Position numbers and translations under genes: made by a program | Assembly (NCBI GenBank): GCA_039025855.1 | Contig: JBCCNL010000018.1 | Coordinates: 6,195-70,194, forward strand | Length of the DNA: 64,000 bases | Reading direction: 5' to 3' | Source: JBCCOW01 sp039025855 | Lineage (GTDB): Bacteria; Planctomycetota; Phycisphaerae; Phycisphaerales; Phycisphaeraceae | The notes under the pieces: model-generated | Seen by the model: the letters and a program-made list of their open reading frames with translations, nothing else | Database searches by the model: none | What the model was told of the DNA's origin: nothing | Shown here: piece by piece, positions 16,991 to 25,357 of the stretch | How the letters are laid out: the number at the start of each line of letters is the position of its first letter | Position numbering within the stretch: position 1 is the stretch's first letter

Positions 16991-17443
16991 ATGAGTGAAA
17001 TAGTGACGGTGCAGATCAGGCGGTTGGCGCATAACCCGGACGGGGCGTTGCCGGCGTATCAGTCGGCGTTGGCGGCGGGGATGGATTTGTGTGCGTGTTT
17101 GGAGGAGCCGGTGGTGATTGAGCCGGGGGAGATTGTGTTTGTGCCGACGGGGTTTGCGATGGCGTTGCCGGCGGGGTTTGAGGCGCAAGTTCGGCCGCGG
17201 TCGGGGTTGGCGTGTAAATTCGGGGTGACGCTGCCGAACTCGCCGGGGACGATCGATGCGGACTACCGGGGGGAGGTGAAGGTGGCATTGATTAACTTGG
17301 GGAAGGCGGCGTTTACGGTGGAGCCGGGTATGCGCGTAGCGCAGATGGTGGTGGCGGCGGTGGCTCAGGTCTCGTTAGTGGAGATCGAGGAGCTTGACGA
17401 GACGGAGCGCGGCGCCGGCGGGTTTGGGCACACGGGGGTTTGA
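16991..17443 (+). CDS. dut: dUTP diphosphatase
   Basis: 150 aa, the usual length of the trimeric enzyme. It hydrolyses dUTP to dUMP and pyrophosphate, keeping uracil out of DNA and supplying dUMP for dTMP synthesis. All five family motifs are visible in order: AAGMDLCA, RPRSGLA, NSPGTIDADYRGE, GMRVAQMVV and the C-terminal lid RGAGGFGHTGV. Nothing is missing. The stop TGA is followed immediately by a type B palindrome. A -10 box 6 nt before the ATG suggests its own leaderless promoter in addition to read-through from upstream. Confidence 0.97.
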   Translation: MSEIVTVQIRRLAHNPDGALPAYQSALAAGMDLCACLEEPVVIEPGEIVFVPTGFAMALPAGFEAQVRPRSGLACKFGVTLPNSPGTIDADYRGEVKVALINLGKAAFTVEPGMRVAQMVVAAVAQVSLVEIEELDETERGAGGFGHTGV

Positions 17444-17472
17444 CCGGTAGCGAGCGACCGGGCTAAACGGGG
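17444..17472 (+). repeat. Palindromic repeat, type B (tail GGGCTAAACGGGG)
   Basis: Arms CCGGT and ACCGG plus imperfect inner pairs (AGCGAGCG) and the same tail as the copy at 3224. It fills most of the dut-glycosidase gap. Confidence 0.65.
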
Positions 17473-17482
17473 GTGGGTTCGC

Positions 17483-17488
17483 TATGGT
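17483..17488 (+). promoter_or_regulatory. -10 box TATGGT for the glycosidase gene
   Basis: Seven nt before the ATG at 17496. The alternative ATG at 17484 lies inside this box, which favours 17496. Confidence 0.5.
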
Positions 17489-17495
17489 GCGCGGC

Positions 17496-18554
17496 ATGAG
17501 CGGATCACAGCGATGGACGGTGGAGCAGAGTCGGGCGTGGCGGGAGGAGGTGGGGTGGTTGATGGGGGCGAATTATCTGCCGCGGTCGGCGCAGAACCAG
17601 CTGGCGATGTGGCAAGCGGAGACGTTTGATCTGGCGATGATCCGGGAGGAGTTCGGGTGGGCGGCGGGGGCGGGGCTCAATGCGTTTCGGGTTTATCTGC
17701 ATGACCTGCTGGCGGTGGACTTGCCGGGGTTTCTGGATCGGCTGGAGCGGGTGTGCGATCTCGCGAGCGAGTTGGGTCACCGGTTGATCCTGGTGTTTTT
17801 TGATGACTGTTGGCGGCCGGAGCCGAGGCTGGGGCCGCAGCTGCCCGCGGTGCCGAGCAAGCACAATTCGCGGTGGGTGCAGTCGCCTGGGGTGTTGTCG
17901 CGGCAGCGTGTGGCGGAGGGTGATACGGGGGAGGTGCAGCGGCTGTGTGATTATGTGTCGGCGGTGATCGAGCGGTTTGATGGTCATGAGGCGGTGGTGA
18001 TGTGGGATCTTTACAACGAGCCGGGGAACCCGGGGGAGGCGCACGACTCGGTGGGGTCTCGGTATGAGGAATCGCTGGCGTTGTTGGAGGGGGTGTTTGA
18101 GTGGGCGCGGGGGGTGGGGCCGGTCAAGCCGTTGACGTCGGGGCTGTGGCACCACGGGGAGCCTTTTGCTGCGTTGAGCCGGCGTCAGTCGGCGTTGAGT
18201 GACGTGATGAGCTTCCACTTCTACGGACACCCGGATCGCCTGCAGGACCATCTTCGGCGTTACCGTTCGCATGGTGCTGAGGCGGATGTTGGGCGGGTGG
18301 CGGTGTGTACCGAATACATGGCTCGGACGAATCACAACCTGTTTTTCAACGTGACGCCGGCTCTGAAGGAGTTGGGGATCGGGGCGATCCACTGGGGGCT
18401 GGTGCGGGGTGCGTCGAACACGGTGTTCCCGTGGGACAATGCGGTGAATAGCGGGGAGCCGAGGGTGTGGCATCACGACCTGCTGCATGCGGATGGGGCG
18501 GCGTATAACGGGGCGGAGGTGGCGGTGTTGCGGGGGTTGTCGCCGAGGGGGTGA
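17496..18554 (+). CDS. Glycoside hydrolase, (beta/alpha)8 cellulase-like
   Basis: 352 aa, no signal peptide, so probably cytoplasmic. The TIM-barrel pattern of clan GH-A is visible: NAFRVYLHDLLAVDLPGFLDRLERVCDLA, RLILVFFDDCWRPEP, then MWDLYNEPGNPG with likely acid/base Glu175 after strand 4, SFHFYGH on a later strand and VCTEYMART with the likely nucleophile Glu273 after strand 7. Conserved Trp in IHWGLVRG follows. The best guess is a GH5-like or related beta-glycosidase acting on imported oligosaccharides; the substrate is unknown. No sugar transporter gene lies next to it. Confidence 0.75.
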   Translation: MSGSQRWTVEQSRAWREEVGWLMGANYLPRSAQNQLAMWQAETFDLAMIREEFGWAAGAGLNAFRVYLHDLLAVDLPGFLDRLERVCDLASELGHRLILVFFDDCWRPEPRLGPQLPAVPSKHNSRWVQSPGVLSRQRVAEGDTGEVQRLCDYVSAVIERFDGHEAVVMWDLYNEPGNPGEAHDSVGSRYEESLALLEGVFEWARGVGPVKPLTSGLWHHGEPFAALSRRQSALSDVMSFHFYGHPDRLQDHLRRYRSHGAEADVGRVAVCTEYMARTNHNLFFNVTPALKELGIGAIHWGLVRGASNTVFPWDNAVNSGEPRVWHHDLLHADGAAYNGAEVAVLRGLSPRG

Positions 18555-18617
18555 GTGGGGAAGGACGAGCGGTTGGCGGGTTGGCCGGGGCGACACGCCC
18601 CGGCTCGCTGGGGGCGT

Positions 18618-18623
18618 TAGACT
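18618..18623 (+). promoter_or_regulatory. -10 box TAGACT for efp
   Basis: Seven nt before the ATG at 18631; it decides the start within a longer open frame. Confidence 0.5.
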
Positions 18624-18630
18624 CCGCGGC

Positions 18631-19185
18631 ATGAAAGCGAATGATCTGAAGCCGGGTATGGCGTTGACGCAGGATGGGCAGTTGTTTGTGTGCACGAAGA
18701 CGGAGCACGTGAAGCCTGGCAAGGGCGGGGCGTTTGTGCAGGCGAAGCTGAAGTCGATGAAGTCGGGGAACGTGACGGAGAAGCGGTACCGCTCGACGGA
18801 CGAGATCGACGTAGCGATTCTGGATCGGCGGGAGATGGAGTTCCTGTACCCCGAGGGGGACTCGGCGGTGTTTATGGACTCGGAGACGTACGACCAGGCG
18901 TCGATCCCGAACGACGTGCTGGGCGATGCACTGCTGTACCTGAACCCGAACGAGAAGCTGACGGGGCTGCACTTTGAGGGGAACGTGATTTCGGTGGAGC
19001 TGCCGCCGGTGGTGGAATTGGAAATTACGGACACGCCGCCCGGGATCAAGAACGCGACGGCGACGAATCAGTTGAAGGAGGCGGTGTGTGAGACGGGGCT
19101 GAAGACGCGGGTGCCGCCGTTTATTAACAACGGGGATCGGGTGCGGGTGTCGACGGAGACGGGGGAGTATCAGAGTCGGGCGTGA
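18631..19185 (+). CDS. efp: Translation elongation factor P
   Basis: 184 aa, normal length. EF-P binds between the P and E sites of the ribosome and rescues stalling at consecutive prolines. The loop HVKPGKGGAFVQAK carries Lys31 at the position that is post-translationally modified in E. coli (Lys34). The OB domains follow, with GNVISVELPPVVELEITDTPPG and the C-terminal GLKTRVPPFINNGDRVRVSTETGEY. No PoxA/EpmA or EarP gene is visible in the window. The end overlaps an in-frame GTG of the methyltransferase reading frame, but I place that start further down. Confidence 0.96.
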   Translation: MKANDLKPGMALTQDGQLFVCTKTEHVKPGKGGAFVQAKLKSMKSGNVTEKRYRSTDEIDVAILDRREMEFLYPEGDSAVFMDSETYDQASIPNDVLGDALLYLNPNEKLTGLHFEGNVISVELPPVVELEITDTPPGIKNATATNQLKEAVCETGLKTRVPPFINNGDRVRVSTETGEYQSRA

Positions 19186-19195
19186 GTGAGGGCGT

Positions 19196-19222
19196 AGGGG
19201 GTAGGGCGATAGGGCGTAGGAA
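19196..19222. repeat. Short-unit array of GTAGGG/ATAGGG words
   Basis: Units GGCGTAGG, GGGTAGG, GCGATAGG and GCGTAGG lie between efp and the chosen methyltransferase start. Confidence 0.4.
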
Positions 19223-19229
19223 AAAACGC

Positions 19230-20000
19230 ATGGAGCGGCTTTACGACGATCTGGCGTGGTTGTGGCCGGTGATCTCGCCGCCGGGGGATTATGTAGAGGA
19301 AGCGGATCGGTTGCGGGCGGTGATCGAGGAGCGGACGGGTCGGTCGGCGGGTTGGTCGGTGCTGGAGTTAGGGGCGGGCGGGGGTCACACGCTGGTGCAT
19401 CTGGCGGACTGTGCGTCGCGGTGTGTGGCGGTAGATCTGTCGGAGCCGATGTTGGCGAACTGCCGGGAGTTGGTGACGGGCGTCGAGACAGTCGTCGGGG
19501 ATATGCGTGACGTGCGGCTGGAAGAACGGTTTGATGTGGTGCTGTTGCACGATGCGGTGGATTACATGACGAGCAGTGTGGATGCAGCGGCAGCGATGGC
19601 GACGGTGGCGGCGCATCTCGCGCCGGGTGGTGTGGCGTTGGTGGCGCCGACGTACACGCGGGAGACGTTTGTGGACGGCGAGGTGGCGGACGACGGGACG
19701 GAGCTGCCGACGGGTGGGGATGTGACGTTCTTCAGCTATGTCTACGACCCGGACCCGGGGGATGAGACGTTCGAGATGGTTTTGTTGTATTTGATCCGGG
19801 GTGAAGGGGACCCCACGGATGAAATCCGTGGGCTTCGGCGGGTGGAGGTGGTGGAAGATCGCCATGTGTGTGGAATCTTTTCGGCGTCTCAGTGGTTGGG
19901 TTGGATGGGGGAGGCTGGGCTGTCTGCCGAGGTGGTGGAGCAGGCCGGCGGGATGAGTGGTGAGGCGTGGACGCTGATGGTCGGCGGCCACGCGGGTTGA
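19230..20000 (+). CDS. Class I SAM-dependent methyltransferase
   Basis: 256 aa from ATG 19230 (MERLYDDLAWLWPVISPP), where AGGA lies about 8 nt upstream; a GTG at 19182 overlapping efp would add 16 repeat-encoded residues. Motif I is VLELGAGGGHTL, the acidic end of strand 2 is VAVDLSEPM, and VVGDMRDVRL plus FDVVLLHDAVDYM complete the SAM fold. YDDLA and the SP region before motif I resemble small-molecule methyltransferases. The substrate is unknown. Residues about 195-203 (DPTDEIRGL) are encoded by a type A palindrome within a surface stretch after VLLYLIRGEG. It precedes a DUF547/glycosyltransferase pair on the same strand. Confidence 0.82.
   Translation: MERLYDDLAWLWPVISPPGDYVEEADRLRAVIEERTGRSAGWSVLELGAGGGHTLVHLADCASRCVAVDLSEPMLANCRELVTGVETVVGDMRDVRLEERFDVVLLHDAVDYMTSSVDAAAAMATVAAHLAPGGVALVAPTYTRETFVDGEVADDGTELPTGGDVTFFSYVYDPDPGDETFEMVLLYLIRGEGDPTDEIRGLRRVEVVEDRHVCGIFSASQWLGWMGEAGLSAEVVEQAGGMSGEAWTLMVGGHAG
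19812..19838 (+). repeat. Palindromic repeat, type A, inside the methyltransferase gene
   Basis: Arms CCCACGGAT and ATCCGTGGG (9 bp, perfect) around GAA, tail CTTCGG. Read in frame as PTDEIRGLR. Confidence 0.8.
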
Positions 20001-20051
20001 AGCTGTTTCTGGCTGGCCCGGCTGCGTGATTCTGAAAAGAAGAGGTGCGAT

Positions 20052-20870
20052 GTGCTGAGGTGTTGCCTGCTGGCGGTTCTGTGGATGGGTTTGAGTGGGT
20101 GTATCGCGGGGACGCCGAAGGTGCCGGAGGGGGCGGCGCTTCCGGCGTATAGCGATGAGCCGTACGCGAAGGTGTTGTCGGTGGTGGTGAAGGGTGAGGA
20201 CGGGTTGGTGGACTACCACGCGTTTGCGGACGACCCGGCGTTGGAGCGGGAGTTGGATGTGTATATGAATGCGTTGGCGCGGTTTGGGCCGGACGAGTCG
20301 CCGGAGGCGTTCCCGACGGCGGAGCATGAGTTGGCGTATTACCTGAACGCGTACAACGCGGCGATGATCCGGCTGTGGCTGGACAAGGGTGGCGCGGAGG
20401 CCCCCCCGAGCCGGAAGGTGAACTGGTTGGCGTGGTTTATTTCGGAGGGGTTCAGGATTGATGGCGGCGGGGTCACGCTGGACCACTTGGAGCAGCGGGT
20501 GATTCGGCCGAGGTATCCGGACGGGCGGATTCACTTTGCGTTGATCTGTGGGGCGTTGTCGTGTCCGCCGTTGTTGGACGAGCCGTACCGTGCGGAGCGG
20601 TTGGGTGAGCAGATGGATGCTATTGGTCGGGCGTGGATGAATCAGCCGGACGGTCTGCGGATGGAGGGGGATACCGCGGTGATGTCGCGGATCATGAAGT
20701 GGTATCGGCGGGACTTCGATGAGATGGGCGGGCTGCGTGGGGTGGTGGAGCGTTACGCGGCTGAACCGCTGCGGAGTGAGGCGCTGCAAGCGATCGATGC
20801 AGGCCGCCTAAAGTTCATGCCGTATGACTGGACGATTAACCTGGCGGTGGACGGAGACGGGCCTGGATGA
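20052..20870 (+). CDS. DUF547-family lipoprotein
   Basis: 272 aa. GTG start with a purine-rich GAAGAGG upstream. The signal peptide ends in lipobox LSGC, so it is probably a membrane-anchored periplasmic lipoprotein. DUF547 marks include VDYHAF, ELAYYLNAYNAAMI, HFALICGALSCPPLLDEPY and the final KFMPYDWTIN. The conserved Cys/His set in NAYNA...GALSCP suggests a papain-like or transglutaminase-related fold, but the activity is not established. The stop overlaps the ATG of the glycosyltransferase by ATGA, so the two are translationally coupled. DUF547 proteins next to GT2 enzymes occur in other bacteria. Confidence 0.85.
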   Translation: MLRCCLLAVLWMGLSGCIAGTPKVPEGAALPAYSDEPYAKVLSVVVKGEDGLVDYHAFADDPALERELDVYMNALARFGPDESPEAFPTAEHELAYYLNAYNAAMIRLWLDKGGAEAPPSRKVNWLAWFISEGFRIDGGGVTLDHLEQRVIRPRYPDGRIHFALICGALSCPPLLDEPYRAERLGEQMDAIGRAWMNQPDGLRMEGDTAVMSRIMKWYRRDFDEMGGLRGVVERYAAEPLRSEALQAIDAGRLKFMPYDWTINLAVDGDGPG

Positions 20871-21631
20871 GTGAAGGCGCGTTGGAGGTGTTGGACGCGT
20901 CGGATTGGTTGGGGGTGGTGGTGCCGGCCAGGAACGAGGCGGCGGCGTTGCCGGCGTTGATGGAGCGGCTGCGGGGGTTGCTGGGTGAGGGCGCCGCGGT
21001 GGTGGTGGCGGACAGCGGGTCGGTGGATGGGACGGCGGGGGTGGCGTCGGCGTTGGGGGCCCGGGTGGTTCGGGTGGATGGTGAGCGTGGTCGGGGTGGT
21101 GCGTTGCGTGCGGGGGTGGCGGAGCTTGAGCGTTGGCGGCCGGGGCTGGGGGTGGTGTGGTTGGTGCATGCGGACAGCGTACCGCCGGGGGATGCAGTGG
21201 AGCGGATGGCGGCGGCGCTGGGCGAGCCGGGCGTGGTGGGCGGGGCTTTTCGGATGCGGTTTGTCTTGGAGGGGTGTACGTGGTGGGAGCGGCGGGTGCT
21301 GCGTTTTGTGGCGTGGGCGAACTATCAGCGGTACCGGGTGACGGGCGGGTATTTCGGCGACCAGGGGCAGTTTGCGCGGCTGGAGGCGTTGGCAGCGATC
21401 GGTGGGGTGCCGGACCTGCCGTTGTTTGAAGACCTGGTGATGTCGGAGAGGCTGGCGAGTGCGGGTCGGTGCGTGTTGATTGAGTCGGTGATGAAGACGA
21501 GCCCGCGGCGGTTTCTGGAGCGTGGTCCGGTGCGTCAGGGGCTGACGGACTGGTGGATGCTGCTTCGGCGGTGGCTGGGTTGGGGGGTGGGTCGCGGTGC
21601 GGTGGAGCGTTACAACGCGGTGAATGGGTGA
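20867..21631 (+). CDS. Family 2 glycosyltransferase
   Basis: 254 aa. GT-A fold: VVVPARNEAAALPALMERL at the N-terminus, DSGSVDGTAGVA, and the DXD-like HADSVPP. The C-terminal part RYRVTGGYFGDQGQFARLEALAAIGGVPDLPLFEDLVMSERL resembles the group of GT2 enzymes found beside radical-SAM/selenodomain or arsenosugar genes. It is translationally coupled to the DUF547 lipoprotein gene. No radical SAM or arsenic gene is adjacent here, so a specific pathway cannot be assigned. No transmembrane anchor is seen. Confidence 0.85.
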   Translation: MSEGALEVLDASDWLGVVVPARNEAAALPALMERLRGLLGEGAAVVVADSGSVDGTAGVASALGARVVRVDGERGRGGALRAGVAELERWRPGLGVVWLVHADSVPPGDAVERMAAALGEPGVVGGAFRMRFVLEGCTWWERRVLRFVAWANYQRYRVTGGYFGDQGQFARLEALAAIGGVPDLPLFEDLVMSERLASAGRCVLIESVMKTSPRRFLERGPVRQGLTDWWMLLRRWLGWGVGRGAVERYNAVNG

Positions 21632-21648
21632 AGCGGGGTGTGGTGGGT

Positions 21649-23928
21649 TTATCCGATGAGGTCGGAGCCTTGGAGTTCGGGGGCGGACTCGCCCTGGATG
21701 ATGACGGGGTCGATCTGGCCTTCGATGGAGACGCGGCCGCGGTCGTCGACGACGCAGACGGGGATCTTGCCGGCCTTCCAGTCGGCGAGGGGGAGCAGGG
21801 GCCAGCGCTGCGGGAGGGAGCGGTCGGGGTCGACGGTGATGTAGGTGCCTTGGGAGCCGGGGGCGAGTCGGTCGATGACGAGGGTGGGTGAGGCGAGGTA
21901 GTAGCCGATGGCGGTGATGCCGCGGGGGTAGTGGCAGAGGAAGTTGTTGACGTAGGTGTCGCAGAAGCCCAGGGACTGCTGGTGGGTGTTGGACATCAGC
22001 TGGAGGTCCCAGTACTGGGCGGCGGAGGAGGGGCCCTTGAGGTCGAGGTAACGGGCGAGCATGTCGCGCCAGAGGTTCTGGGAGATGCGGAGGTTTTCGA
22101 CCTGAGCGGAGGTGTGTCCGTCGCCGTAGCGGGACTGGTTTTCGCGGTCTGCGGCGAGGACGTCTTTGCGGAGCCGGTCGGTGTGGAGGATGGGGGGCCG
22201 ACCGATCATGAGGGGGAGCAGGAGGCCGTTGCCGGTGTAGATGGAGTAGGCGTCCCAGCCTTCGAGGGTGTCGAAGGGCAGGGGGAGGCCGGTGTTGGGG
22301 TCGAGGAGCCCGATGGCGGAGCGGTCGGCGGTGACGGCGTAGTGGTCGCCGAGCCAGGCGGCGTCTTCGATTTTGGGGGCGTCGGCGTCGATCTGGGCTT
22401 CGCAGCGTTTGGCGAAGGGGGCGTATTCGGCGTCGTCGGAGAGGGCGAGGAGGCCGGCGGCGGCGCGGAGGGCGGCGAGGCGTTTGACGGCGAGGTAGGT
22501 CTGCTTGCGGGCGAACTGGCAGGCGGGGGAAGCGTCGGCGAGGGTGTTGGCGGTGCCCTCGGTGGGGAAGCCGGTGCCTTCGCGGTCGGTCCAGAGGAGG
22601 TAGGCGGCGAGTCGTCGGACCAGGTGGGGCAGCCGGAGGGGCAGGGCCTTGTCGCCGGTCCAGTGGGCGTAGGTGTGGAGGAGCAGTAGGAAGTTGGCGG
22701 ACTCCTCGACGGGCATCGGGTGGGGGTAGTCGGGTTCGAGGGCGATGGGCCCGGCCCCGGTGTCGTGTGCGAGGTAGGCGCCGCCGGAGGGTTCGTGGGG
22801 GACGAGGAAGCGGGTCCACTGTTCGAGTTGGAGGCGGAGGAGTTTGGGCCAGAGCGCGAGGTAGAGCAGGGCGACGTTGTATTCGACGTCGACGGTGGAG
22901 TGGAAGAAGCTGGCACCCTCCCAGACGGAGAACCAGGGCTCGCGGGTGCCGCGGGGTTTGGGGTCGGTGGGGTTGCGGGTGGCTTCGGTGGTGCACCACC
23001 AGGTGTTGGCGAGGTAGGACTGCCAGGACTGGTTGAGCAGGTGGGTCTGGGCGACGTCGAGCGGGGCCTGCTCGATGAGCTTCTCGAAGCGTCTCGAGTG
23101 CATGAGCCGGTCGTCGCGGGAGCGGACGGCGTCGTCCATCACGGCGTCGAGGGAGTCGTATTGGTCGGAGTAAAGGAACCGCGCGTCGGCGGGGCCGTCG
23201 GCGGACTTGACGCGGAGGACGGGGTCGTTGACGAAGGCGCCCCAGGTGAGCCGCCATTTGATGCCCGAGCCGATCTCGGTGACGGGGAGTTCGAGGGCGA
23301 GCCCGTCGCCCTCGGGCAGGGCCTGGGTGTCGGGGTTGAGCGAGAGCAGGCGTTCCTGGACGTCGACGGTGCGTTGGGCGAATTCGTGGTTGAACTCGTC
23401 GTGGGTGGGGTGGCGGTAGACGTTCTTGGGGGTGAGGGTGTTTTGGTAACGCAGGTCGAGGGCGGAGCCGTCGGCGGTGATGACGGTGTCGGGCCGTTTG
23501 AGTCGGAGGACGGCGGTGACGCTGCGGGGGTTCTTGTCGGGCGGGCGGTGCCAGCGGTAGTTGTCGATGGGGCTGACGCGGAGCTCGAGGTAGAACACGG
23601 GCATGGTGCACAGCGGCTCGTCCTGGGGGTAGAAGACGCTGTGGATGTTGAACTCGAAGCGGAGGGCGTATTCGGCGCAGTGGGCGCGCCAGGTGACGGA
23701 GTTGAAGCGGTCGAAGAGCTCGGGGTTGTCGAGCGGGACGGTGTCGGGGTCCTGGGTGAAGGGCAGGGCGCGGGTCTGTCCGTCGGGGGTCTTGATGCCG
23801 ACGAGCAGGTCGAGGGGCTGGTCGAGGAACCGGCCGAGCGCGGAGTGTCGGACCTGGTTGCGGTAGGGCTCGAAGAGCAGGCCGAAGCGGCTGCCGAGCC
23901 GGGCGATTTGCCAGGTCATCACCTGCAT
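21649..23928 (-). CDS. Six-hairpin glycosidase-like protein
   Basis: 759 aa, no signal peptide. The N-terminal 280 residues are beta-rich; the C-terminal half looks like an (alpha/alpha)6 catalytic domain. Telling stretches are FFHSTVDVEYNVALLYLALWP, GAYLAHDTGAGPIALEPDY, MPVEESANFLLLLHTYAHWTGD, ANTLADASPACQFARKQTYLAVKRL and YPRGITAIGYYLASPTL. They recall GH52 xylosidases and the C-terminal domain of GtaA/DUF4965 proteins without matching either well by memory. Asp in VDVEYN and AHD and Glu in PVEES are candidate catalytic or binding residues. A TATCAT box 6 nt before the ATG predicts leaderless transcription. Function beyond a probable carbohydrate role is open. Confidence 0.7.
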   Translation of the reverse strand: MQVMTWQIARLGSRFGLLFEPYRNQVRHSALGRFLDQPLDLLVGIKTPDGQTRALPFTQDPDTVPLDNPELFDRFNSVTWRAHCAEYALRFEFNIHSVFYPQDEPLCTMPVFYLELRVSPIDNYRWHRPPDKNPRSVTAVLRLKRPDTVITADGSALDLRYQNTLTPKNVYRHPTHDEFNHEFAQRTVDVQERLLSLNPDTQALPEGDGLALELPVTEIGSGIKWRLTWGAFVNDPVLRVKSADGPADARFLYSDQYDSLDAVMDDAVRSRDDRLMHSRRFEKLIEQAPLDVAQTHLLNQSWQSYLANTWWCTTEATRNPTDPKPRGTREPWFSVWEGASFFHSTVDVEYNVALLYLALWPKLLRLQLEQWTRFLVPHEPSGGAYLAHDTGAGPIALEPDYPHPMPVEESANFLLLLHTYAHWTGDKALPLRLPHLVRRLAAYLLWTDREGTGFPTEGTANTLADASPACQFARKQTYLAVKRLAALRAAAGLLALSDDAEYAPFAKRCEAQIDADAPKIEDAAWLGDHYAVTADRSAIGLLDPNTGLPLPFDTLEGWDAYSIYTGNGLLLPLMIGRPPILHTDRLRKDVLAADRENQSRYGDGHTSAQVENLRISQNLWRDMLARYLDLKGPSSAAQYWDLQLMSNTHQQSLGFCDTYVNNFLCHYPRGITAIGYYLASPTLVIDRLAPGSQGTYITVDPDRSLPQRWPLLPLADWKAGKIPVCVVDDRGRVSIEGQIDPVIIQGESAPELQGSDLIG

Positions 23929-23934
23929 GGGGGG

Positions 23935-23940
23935 ATGATA
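23935..23940 (-). promoter_or_regulatory. -10 box TATCAT for the six-hairpin gene
   Basis: Six nt upstream of the ATG at 23928; the spacer is all C on the coding strand. Confidence 0.5.
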
Positions 23941-23947
23941 CGGGCGG

Positions 23948-23979
23948 GAGGAGTAGGGAGTAAGGAGTAAGGAGTAAGT
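23948..23979. repeat. Short-unit array AGGAGTA
   Basis: Three to four near-identical 7-8 bp units (GGAGTAG, GGAGTAAG, GGAGTAAG) between the six-hairpin and cysteine desulfurase genes. Confidence 0.6.
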
Positions 23980-24025
23980 GAGTTTTTCCGCGTTCCGCTC
24001 GGGTGACTACGCCCATGTGCCCGGG

Positions 24026-25249
24026 TCATACGGGGAGGGTTTGGCGGAGTTTTTGGACGACGGTGATGAGGTGGTCGCGGGCGGTGTTAAGGTCGTCTTG
24101 GGTGGTGTATCGGGAGAGGGAGAAGCGGGCGGAGCCGTGGGCGACGGGTTCGGGGAGGCCCATGGCGAGGAGGACGGGTGAGGGTTCGAGCGAGCCGGAG
24201 GAGCAGGCGGCGCCGGCGGAGGCGCAGACGCCGCGTTCGCTGAGCCCGATGAGGATCGCTTCGGCTTCGAGGCCGGGGAAGGCGAGGTTGGAGGTGTTCC
24301 AGAGGCGGGGTGCGTCGTGGCTGTTGATGACGGTGTCGGGGAGGGCGTTGCAGACCTGCTGCTCGAAGGCATCGCGGAGGGCTTGGAGTTCGGCGATGCG
24401 GTCGGTGTCTTGGAGGAAATCGGCGGCGCGTTGGGCGGCGACGCCGAAGCCGAGGATGGCGGGGGTGTTTTCGGTGCCGCCGCGGAGTTCGCGTTCCTGG
24501 GGGCCGCCGCGTTGTTGAGGTGTGGGCCGGAAGGTGGACTTTTTGTAGAGGGCCCCGACGCCTTTGGGACCGTGGAGTTTGTGGGCGGCGCAGGTGAGGG
24601 CATCGAGGGGGAGGGTGCTGAGGTCGACGGGGAGCTTGCCGACGGCCTGGGTGGCGTCGGTGTGGAAGGCGAGGCGTGGGCGCGGCTGGCCTGCGGGGGT
24701 GTCGGCGATGAGCTGCTTTTTGGCGGTGGCGAAGGCGTGGGCGAGGTCGTGGATGGGCTGGATGACGCCGGTCTCGTTGTTGGCCCACTGGAGGGAGACG
24801 AGCGTGGTGGTGCCGGGCTTGGCGTAGGCGTGCAGGGCGTCGGTGAGGTGGGCGGGGTCGACGCGGCCGGCGGGATCGACGGGGAGGTGGACGGTCTGGA
24901 TGCCGAGGGTTTGGAGGGCCTCGGCGGGCTCGCGGATGGCGGAGTGTTCGACCTTGCTGGTGATGAGTGTGGGGCGTGGGGCGTCGGTGTTTGGGGTGGG
25001 TGACTCGAGGAAGCCGCGGAGGGCGAGGTTGTTGGACTCGGTGCCGCCGGAGGTGAAGATGATCTCGCGGGGCTTGGCACCGAGGAGGTCGGCGACGGCC
25101 TGTCGGGCGAGTTCGATCTGCTGGCGGGCGGTTTGGCCCGGGCGGTGGACGGAGGACGGGTTGGCCCAGAGGTTGCGTTGGGCGTGGTCCATGGCGTCGA
25201 GGACCGCGGGGTCGGGGGCGGTGGTCGCGTTGTTGTCGAGGTAGGGCAT
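24026..25249 (-). CDS. Cysteine desulfurase, NifS/IscS type
   Basis: 407 aa. The PLP enzyme takes sulfur from cysteine for Fe-S clusters, thiolated tRNA or other cofactors. Seen: MPYLDNNATTAPDPAVLDAM, GGTESNNLA, HTDATQAVGK, AAHKLHGPKGVG with PLP-binding Lys224, GGTENTPAILG, and SAGAACSSGSLEPS with the persulfide Cys349. The short loop around Cys349 reads like the NifS/IscS (class I) branch rather than SufS. No IscU or NifU gene is adjacent. The region between it and the YraN gene holds a short-unit array and a palindrome, so co-transcription is uncertain. Confidence 0.92.
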   Translation of the reverse strand: MPYLDNNATTAPDPAVLDAMDHAQRNLWANPSSVHRPGQTARQQIELARQAVADLLGAKPREIIFTSGGTESNNLALRGFLESPTPNTDAPRPTLITSKVEHSAIREPAEALQTLGIQTVHLPVDPAGRVDPAHLTDALHAYAKPGTTTLVSLQWANNETGVIQPIHDLAHAFATAKKQLIADTPAGQPRPRLAFHTDATQAVGKLPVDLSTLPLDALTCAAHKLHGPKGVGALYKKSTFRPTPQQRGGPQERELRGGTENTPAILGFGVAAQRAADFLQDTDRIAELQALRDAFEQQVCNALPDTVINSHDAPRLWNTSNLAFPGLEAEAILIGLSERGVCASAGAACSSGSLEPSPVLLAMGLPEPVAHGSARFSLSRYTTQDDLNTARDHLITVVQKLRQTLPV

Positions 25250-25257
25250 GGGGAGTT

Positions 25258-25284
25258 GCTAGCAGCTAGAGCCTAGGCGCTAGG
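25258..25284. repeat. Short-unit array of CTAG words
   Basis: GCTAGCAGCTAGAGCC followed by TAGGCGCTAGG, directly upstream of the cysteine desulfurase start. Related words recur near 31.64 kb. Confidence 0.5.
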
Positions 25285-25331
25285 TCGGTTGGCCACGGGG
25301 TTGGTGTGGTCGGGTGTGGTCGGGTGGGCGT

Positions 25332-25357
25332 CCGCGACCACCGGTCGCGGCTTTATA
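25332..25357 (+). repeat. Palindromic repeat, type D (tail GGCTTTATA)
   Basis: Arms CCGCGACC and GGTCGCGG (8 bp, perfect) around ACC, then CTTTATA. The tail supplies the TAA stop of the YraN gene on the - strand (TTA at 25353-25355). Confidence 0.7.

Noticed and set aside
20753..24016. A 1087-codon open frame on the - strand
   Set aside because: Pro/Arg/His-rich translation typical of a shifted frame in GC-rich DNA; the 759-codon frame at 21649..23928 has normal protein composition and a promoter.
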